Positions 58,416 to 64,000 of a stretch of 64,000 nt of DNA are shown here, piece by piece. Made by a program: the position numbers and the translations under genes. Source of the stretch: Halisarca cf. caerulea (Eukaryota > Porifera > Demospongiae > Chondrillida > Halisarcidae); contig CAUJGJ010000040.1 of the NCBI GenBank assembly GCA_963170055.1, forward strand, positions 1,039,401-1,103,400, read 5' to 3'. How positions within the stretch are numbered: position 1 is the first letter of the stretch; each line of letters starts with the position of its first letter. A model generated the notes under the pieces. The model was not told where the DNA came from. It made no database searches and worked only from the letters and a program-made list of their open reading frames with translations.

Positions 58416-61013
58416 GAGTACTATGACCCTTGAACAATATCATGGCCTCATTAACCGATACTTGTTGGTGAGGTTGTAATGTGCCTGTGTATTTGCTCGC
58501 ACTTTCTCGAGCAGTGGCCGTACTTTTGTAAAGCTTATCAAATAGCGGAGAATCCCTAGCTGGCATTTTGTCATTGTCGTTTAGGTGTAGGTTGCTCAAT
58601 AATTCAAGAAACCTATTCCTCGACATACCACTGGTTATCCCCGGTACACCCAAAAGGGTATGCTGGCTCCAGTAGTCCCTTAGAGATAGTAAGCGGTGTA
58701 TACCCATGGCTAGAAGAATGCCAACAAATGACATCATCTCTCTGTCATTTGTTGTAGACCAATCCTCTTTGCCTTTCTGCAGGGCATACAGGTTTGTTTG
58801 CTCAGCGACATATGTGAAGGTGTCATTTCCCCATACAAGAAGGAAGAAATCGAGAGGCAAAGCTGTGGCATCTAAACTACTGTCAGGCCCTATACTTCCT
58901 CTTCAAAAGTACCTCCATAAGTGAAGGTTGCCTCAGGTTGCAACACTGGAGTTGGCACATACGGGCTAGATTGTGGGTGAGGCAGAAGCTGATCTCCTTC
59001 ATCAATATCACTCACCATAGTATTTGTACTGTTGCTGGCATATTCTTCCTCCATTGTCTCTGATTGAGCTTCTTCCAGTGGATCTTCCCTTACTGGCATC
59101 AGAAAGCTATCCATGTCACCCTCATGGTCATTGCCGAGCAAATCATCATCTGATTCCAGTCAGTCAGCATCATCAGAATCATAAACACATTCTGCAGCTT
59201 CTTTTGCTGATATCTTATTTGTCATTTTGCTTTTATTTTGTTGGTGTAAGCTAACATGGAATACATGAATACAATGATTGACTAATAAATAGATGTACTG
59301 CGTGATTTCAATGTTGAAATATATACGTAATATACGTTTGTTTTAGACATATATCGATACGGTGAGAAGTTCATGCATGCTTACTCGGCAAATCACCGTT
59401 AGAACGTGAAGAACTTTATATTTGACGAACTTTTCAAGGTAGCGCCGACTCAGCAAGGATTTCCAGAACTGCTGAGAAGTGAAAACAGAGCAATATGTTT
59501 GTAGAAAGGCTCGAAACGAGAGAGGAAAAGGTCTGCTGAAGTTCGCGCCAATATATTGGCTTACGGGCGTTAACGGTCTAGCGGTGACAAAAAAACACGG
59601 GCGTAAAGAGGTTATATTATTCTCATTATGAATTACGAAGTTTTGTGACCCTCCAGTAGAATCTAAAAGACTCAGATACAAAGTAGATATGCTTAGGCTG
59701 TGTTTACACGACAACGATTGTTAGCAAAACCGATTTCTGCAGTTAGCATCCGGAATAAAATATTTGCATTTACACGGATAGTACATTGCATGCAAAATTA
59801 TATCTGGATATTATCACCAAAAAAATAAAATGGCTGATGACGAAGGTTCAGTCGGTTCAGTCTTCTGTTAGAATCTAAATACCGTAAGGGTAGAAATTTT
59901 CACGGGTGGTTTATTTTCGCGTTTTTTGCGAGTCATTCCAAACCCGTGAATATTAATCCTAGGCACAAAGTGCAACAGGAGAGGGTTTAACACATGGCTC
60001 GATATGAGGTTAAGAACGACGTTGTTTAAGTAGTCGAGTCCCATTGGAAGCGATATCCCTTCTGAACCGGTCTATCGTCTTAAGCTTGTTCGAACGTTTC
60101 TTTAGAACCTACTTCCGAAGCAAGTTATTATAATTAGTTTAGATCAAGGAATTGGAATAAGAAAAGGCGAGTATGAGAAAGTATCGCAGACGAACAGTTA
60201 GAAATCAAGTGATTGGTTCAGTAGTGATCACGGGGTAGGTAGAACTCTTCCGGCGACGTAGGATTTTAAGGACAAGAACTCGTCGTAGTAACGATTACTG
60301 GTTTGTCCCTCACATTACAGCATTACCTGGCTGTAATCTAGCTCTACTTCTGAATAACTGTAAGTGTTGCATCCTCTAACTGTCGATTGAATAGAAGGTT
60401 CCCATAACTTCGATGCATGTTCTTCGAACCATAGATACTCGAGCGATTTTCTGCGCAGCCCCTGTTCCCACAAATGATATTCATGTGACTACCTTTGGCT
60501 GGGGATGCGAAATTTAACCTTATATCGTTCACCGTCCACTTTAGTGGATGCGCATGCTACCGTTCACGTGGACGCGAAAAACTTTGCGTTATCATTCGTC
60601 GTCCACTTTAGTGGATCGTGAGTTTAGTGGCTCTTTTTTTTGGCGCGCTATCGAGCGAATTGGTCTACTGAAACATTTTACGTGATCTTCAAAGCTTCTT
60701 GTACCCTTTGTATTTCTTTTAGAACCTCATTCCTCTTGAAGGTACGTATAAGTAGACTTTTTGCGCTTGTACTGTGCAGAAGTCGTGCACAAAGCCTTCG
60801 TGGCACGGATACATATGATCTGTATAGTTTGTCCTCATAAGTATCATGCAAGGTTATAGAACATCACTGCACACCTTCATTCGCGATTAGAATTGTAATA
60901 AATACAAAACAAAATACACAATACAGCATGAATGAATCAAAAGGATAGAAAATGGTGAAAATATAGAATACATAATACACAATCATGCATAATTATCATA
61001 ATACATACACATT

Positions 61014-61155
61014 GGCGTAGGAATGACTTGTCCTTTGGGGGGGGGCTCATTCAATATCATGTGCAGTTCATGTGTAGTATAATAGCTTGTTTAGTATATG
61101 ATCAGGCAAACATTGGGGGGGCTATAGCCCCTCCAGCCCCCATGGTTCCTACACC
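61014..61155. mobile_element. Small TIR insertion upstream of the transposase start
   Basis: The left end GGCGTAGGAA...GGGGGGGGGCTC and the right end GCTATAGCCCC...GGTTCCTACACC are inverted and G/C-run rich. It lies 10 bp before ATG 61166 and has no match in the 5' region of the intact copy. Duplication not clear. Confidence 0.45.
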
Positions 61156-61165
61156 TATGATACAG

Positions 61166-62850
61166 ATGGCACAAAGAATGAATGAATGCACTGCTTTGGA
61201 TCTTATGATGGATGAGAATGTGGACTGGAATGACAGTGAGGATGATGAGGAAAGCGGAAACGACACTTACAGTCAATTGCAAGATATTTCAGAACCCTTG
61301 GATGTAGCCCAGGTAGACAAAGATGATGGAGAAACTGATGACTTAGATGAAAGTGACCACAGTATCATAATGGACACCAGCAGTTCTCCATCCACACCCT
61401 CCACTACACTACCCACTTTCACTGAGCCTGTTGATCCTTCACTGCCGCATCTTGCAAGCACTGCAACACCACTAGAGTTCTTTTTACTGATGGTTGGTAG
61501 TGACTTTTTTAGCTACTTGGCAATGGAGAGCAATCATTATGCTCAGCAGAAGCTCCCTCAAGCATCATACAAGTGGTATGACACCACAGCTAATGAATTG
61601 ATGCTCATGATTGGCATGATCCTTGCGATGGGTATAAATAAATGTTCAACCGGAACTGGATGACTATTGGAAAACGATGCAATTGTCGGTGCTCCTGGAA
61701 TTACCCGTGGAATGCCCATTCTCCGTTTCAAAGCCCTACTTTTTGTCCTCCACCTCAATGACAATAGCACAGCACTGCCAAGGGGTCATGCGCAATTTGA
61801 CAAGCTGCATAAAGTAAGGCCCTTTCTGGACAGACTAAGGCTGAATTTCTTGAAGTATAACAATCCACACCGGGAGAATTCAATTGATGAAGCTATGGTG
61901 GGGTTCAAGGGACGCTCGTCTTTGAAACAGTACATGCCAATGAAACCAACAAAACGTGGATATAAAGTTTGGTGCAGGTGTGATGCCAAGAACGGTTATT
62001 TGTGTGACTTCCGTATCTACATCGGGGCCGAGGGAAACACTGTCAACAGTCGGGGGTCAAAGGTGGTGCTAGATCTTGCACAAGATCTCTTTGGCAAAGG
62101 ATACCACCTGTACTTTGATAACTTCTTCAGCTCCGTTGAGTTGGCAGAAGAGCTACTAATCCACCAGACTGGTATGATTGCCACCACTCAAGCCAACAGA
62201 CGACACTTTCCAAGGCAACTGAGGAAAGTTAGCCAAGAACGCGGGCAGGCCAAATCAGCAAAGGTGGGGAACGTGGAATGTTTTGCTTGGCAAGATAAGA
62301 AACAGGTAAACTTCCTCAACACCATCACTGACCCACATCAGAAGACCACAGTCAAGAGGAAGAAGAAAGACGGAAGCAGTGTCACTGTTGATTGCCCAGA
62401 AAGCGTGAAGCTGTACAATGCCAACATGGGAGGGGTGGACAATGCTGACACTAAGCGAAAGGTATACAGCTGCTCCAGGTGTTCCACAAAGTGGTGGATG
62501 CGCATATTTTACTTCGGCTTAGATGTGGCCGTCGTAAACGCGCACATCATCCAGCAAGACACTCCCAACTGCCCGAAAACGACGCAGAAAGAATTTAGGA
62601 TGGAACTGGTGAAGGAACTCCTATCTATGCATTCCGTACGCAAGATTTCTGGGAGCAGGTCCGTGGATGGTGGTCCTTCGCGCTACATCGAGCGACACTG
62701 GCCAATGAAGCTAGAGAAGTCGTTGCACTGCAGAATCTGCAGCCAAGCAAAGACGAGACGGCGCACCAGCTACGGGTGAAAGCAGTGCTGTTCAGCTGGG
62801 CCAGTTCAACTCTGTGTCATACCGTGCTTTAGGCTCTATCACACTAAAAC
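61166..62850 (+). pseudogene. piggyBac-like transposase with frameshifts and a premature stop
   Basis: ATG at 61166 reads MAQRMNECTALDLMMDEN, clearly parallel to the intact 56-kb protein. The frame is good through ELMLMIGMILAMGI. Two small indels at about 61635-61675 then displace it (VQPELDDYW lies in a third frame), and it resumes with NDAIVGAPGITRGMP. Catalytic residues are kept in NSIDEAMVGFKG, YFDNFFSSVEL and MGGVDNADTKRK. A TGA at 62777 falls within RTSYG*KQCC, after which the Cys-rich end continues in frame (VQLCVIPCFRLYHTK). Only three lesions, so a fairly young casualty. Confidence 0.9.
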
Positions 62851-64000
62851 AAATCCATGCACACGTGTATGCCAGCCATTTTGTTTTCCGCATAGTATCG
62901 TATATTATTTGTAAATCTCGGTAAAACACATGAACTCTTAGACGCTCTATTTCTTCTGTACAAGTTCATTGCACGCTAGAACTGTATTACATGTGTATTC
63001 CCTCTTTATTTAGTACACGAACCAAATAATAGATTAATCGCATAAACGTTAATATTTTGAATGTGAGGGCCTATGATCCACTAAAGTGGATGGCGAACGG
63101 GAGGGGTGTAGATAATTGCGCGCGCATGAATGAAAAAGGGTTAATACCCGCGAAAATTTCAAAATAAAGAAAATTTTCGGATTCGCAAAAATTTGAACCC
63201 TCAAAATTTTCTACCCATACGGTATATATGTAGACAAGATGCCGATGACGATAGATCACAATATCCACCCCATACGATGTGTATAATTTATTTCAAGAGG
63301 TATCTTGCAAAGAACTTTAGCTATATGGTCACCTCCATGTCCACTAAGTGCTAGAAATTTTCCTCAGTGGACGGATGACGATGCTGAGCTTCTCCTCAAC
63401 ATAGTGTTTGATCATATGATCGAGAAAATGTCAGAATACCTTGACTGAGGATCAATTAGAAATAAGTATGGCGATATTAGAGACCGCATCGCCAAACACC
63501 TGGCCAGAATTGCTGATATATAACAGCATAGGGAAAGGACTTCCCTCATCGTCCAGACGAGATAAAAAAAGGCAGTAGTTACTTCCAAATATCGCCAAGC
63601 AGGCTGGGAGAGAAAGTGGGCCGGTAAGAGTAGTAATGCTCTTAGTCTACTTCGATTTAACCGTCTTAGGCGTATCAAGCACCCTCTGGGGGTCAAAAAC
63701 GGGGCGAGGTACGCTAGTCTTTTCCTCTTACACAGAAAGTAGGCACTCTAGAGCAATATAGATTTGTAGGCATGCGAATAGATGCTAATCAAAGTCGACA
63801 AGAGAGCCAAGAGGCAGTGATGATACGACGATCCATCTTCTTTTACCATGGACAAACAACGAAACAGCTGTTTACACAACGATGAAACATTCCCAGATAC
63901 AAACTTTTCCGCTTTCTTTTGAGGATACGAATATTTACGGAAACAGGAAACAATTTCACCGTTGTCATGTAAACGAAAGGCCTAATCACAACAATTACCA

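Larger units (their letters stand above)
54949..59225 (-). pseudogene. piggyBac-like transposase, multiply broken and split
   Basis: ATG at 59225 (MTNKISAKEA) starts an acidic N-terminus that meets TGA within a DSDDADWLES-like motif. A 2-bp gain near 58890 shifts the frame before LPLDFFLLVWG. The catalytic domain continues to VSVNEAMILFKGHSTL, where the younger piggyBac intervenes. It resumes at 55922 (QYMPMKPTKRGYKTWC) with a stop after NSRNGL, then HHVYMDNYFSS and MGGVDLFDS with catalytic-type Asp residues. A CGA-to-TGA type stop follows in YSCS*KSKKWW, then a frameshift near 55140. The C-terminal Cys-rich domain (CRICPTRKRTKYCCSDC, then LCPTKCFRVYHTAR) ends at 54949. At least six lesions: a fossil. 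The first catalytic motif reads VNEAM, not the usual IDEAM. Confidence 0.85.
54841..59613 (-). mobile_element. Decayed piggyBac, split by a younger piggyBac
   Basis: The right-hand end, TTGGCTTACGGGCGTTAACGG...GTAAAGAGGTTAT (59555-59613), matches the non-autonomous elements at 5373-6297 and 6940-8607. The inner segment at 54880-54955 also matches them (ACAGAGAAACGCTAATATAC, AATAAAATGGCTACTG). The transposase runs on the minus strand and is interrupted at a TTAA by the element 55923-58415. The left boundary is not resolved. Confidence 0.7.
60514..63144 (+). mobile_element. piggyBac element, decayed, same family as the 56-kb copy
   Basis: TTAA at 60514-60517 and 63141-63144. Palindromes lie at 60535-60548, 60602-60615 and 63077-63090 in the same arrangement as in the intact copy. 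The right end reads AAAAAGGGTTAA. A small TIR insertion lies just upstream of the transposase start. Confidence 0.88.
59882..63222. mobile_element. TA-flanked TIR element hosting a piggyBac
   Basis: Ends CCGTAAGGGTAGAAATTTTC and GAAAATTTT...CTACCCATACGG are inverted and flanked by TA (59880-59881, 63223-63224). Apart from the nested piggyBac (60514-63144), only about 700 bp is native, with no transposase. Confidence 0.6.
59830..63470 (+). pseudogene. SANT/Myb-like protein remnant, split by insertion
   Basis: A short start, MADDEGSVGSVFC, at 59830 lies just before the insertion. Beyond it, at about 63345-63470, the plus strand reads FPQWTDDDAELLLNIVFDH, then (after a TGA) SIRNKYGDIRDRIAKHL. 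This resembles the trihelix/Myb-like accessory protein of Harbinger transposons, with its WT.DE.ELLL and S.R.KY.DI motifs. Stops and missing sequence make it non-coding today. The assignment rests on motif resemblance only. Confidence 0.4.
59696..63982. mobile_element. Decayed PIF/Harbinger-like element
   Basis: Inverted ends GGCTGTGTTTACACGACAACG and CGTTGTCATGTAAACGAAAGGCC are flanked by TTA (59693-59695) and TAA (63983-63985). GTTTACACG-type ends are common among Harbinger elements, which duplicate a 3-bp TWA site. The only coding remnant is SANT/Myb-like. It is interrupted at 59882-63222 by a second element. Confidence 0.55.

Noticed and set aside
1..64000. tRNA, rRNA or snRNA genes
   Set aside because: No clover-leaf with A and B boxes, and no recognisable rRNA or snRNA core, was found by eye. 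A covariance scan could still find one.

Overview
The window is eukaryotic, from an invertebrate animal. Phase-consistent spliceosomal introns, Penelope-like, Merlin, piggyBac, Tc1/mariner and Harbinger-type elements, and a giant ankyrin-Death protein all point to a non-bilaterian or other marine invertebrate. A sponge or cnidarian is my best guess, but no single feature proves it. Real host genes are few. Most of the 64 kb is transposable elements, their internally deleted derivatives, and simple repeats.

Layout. 1-9 kb: a repeat unit with a G-rich minisatellite, a TTAA-flanked non-autonomous element, microsatellites, and two tandem copies of a repeat mosaic, the second holding a nested 690-bp insertion. 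10.3-13.2 kb: an element with CACTG-type termini, a small multi-exon gene and two minisatellites. 14.3-17.6 kb: a chimeric Tc1/mariner element and a TIR element. 18.0-22.5 kb: a TA-flanked element holding a deleted piggyBac, then a decayed full-length piggyBac. 22.6-23.8 kb: an inverted pair of Penelope-like ends. 24.0-35.9 kb: a 10.4-kb open frame for about 84 ankyrin repeats plus C-terminal Death-like domains, bracketed by the two halves of the repeat that is continuous at 1-975. 36.7-41.8 kb: non-autonomous elements and the distal exon of a membrane-protein gene on the minus strand. 42.5-51.1 kb: an 8.6-kb insertion in the 11-kb intron of that gene. 51.9-54 kb: small TIR elements. 54.8-59.6 kb: a decayed piggyBac split by a younger, apparently intact piggyBac. 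59.7-64 kb: a Harbinger-like element holding a TA-flanked element, a decayed piggyBac and a small insertion, one inside another.

The most unusual item is the element at 44457-50847, nested in the Merlin. It has ~400-bp inverted termini beginning TAGGGGTCRCAA and a 7-bp target duplication. It carries a spliced gene for a ~1,000-residue protein with a hydrophobic leader ending in a 2A-like motif, a coiled coil, a DDE-like acidic core and a Tudor-like C-terminus. A separate 585-bp element nearby (49515-50099) has the same termini and its own 7-bp duplication, so this is a mobile family. I cannot match it to a DNA-transposon superfamily I know.
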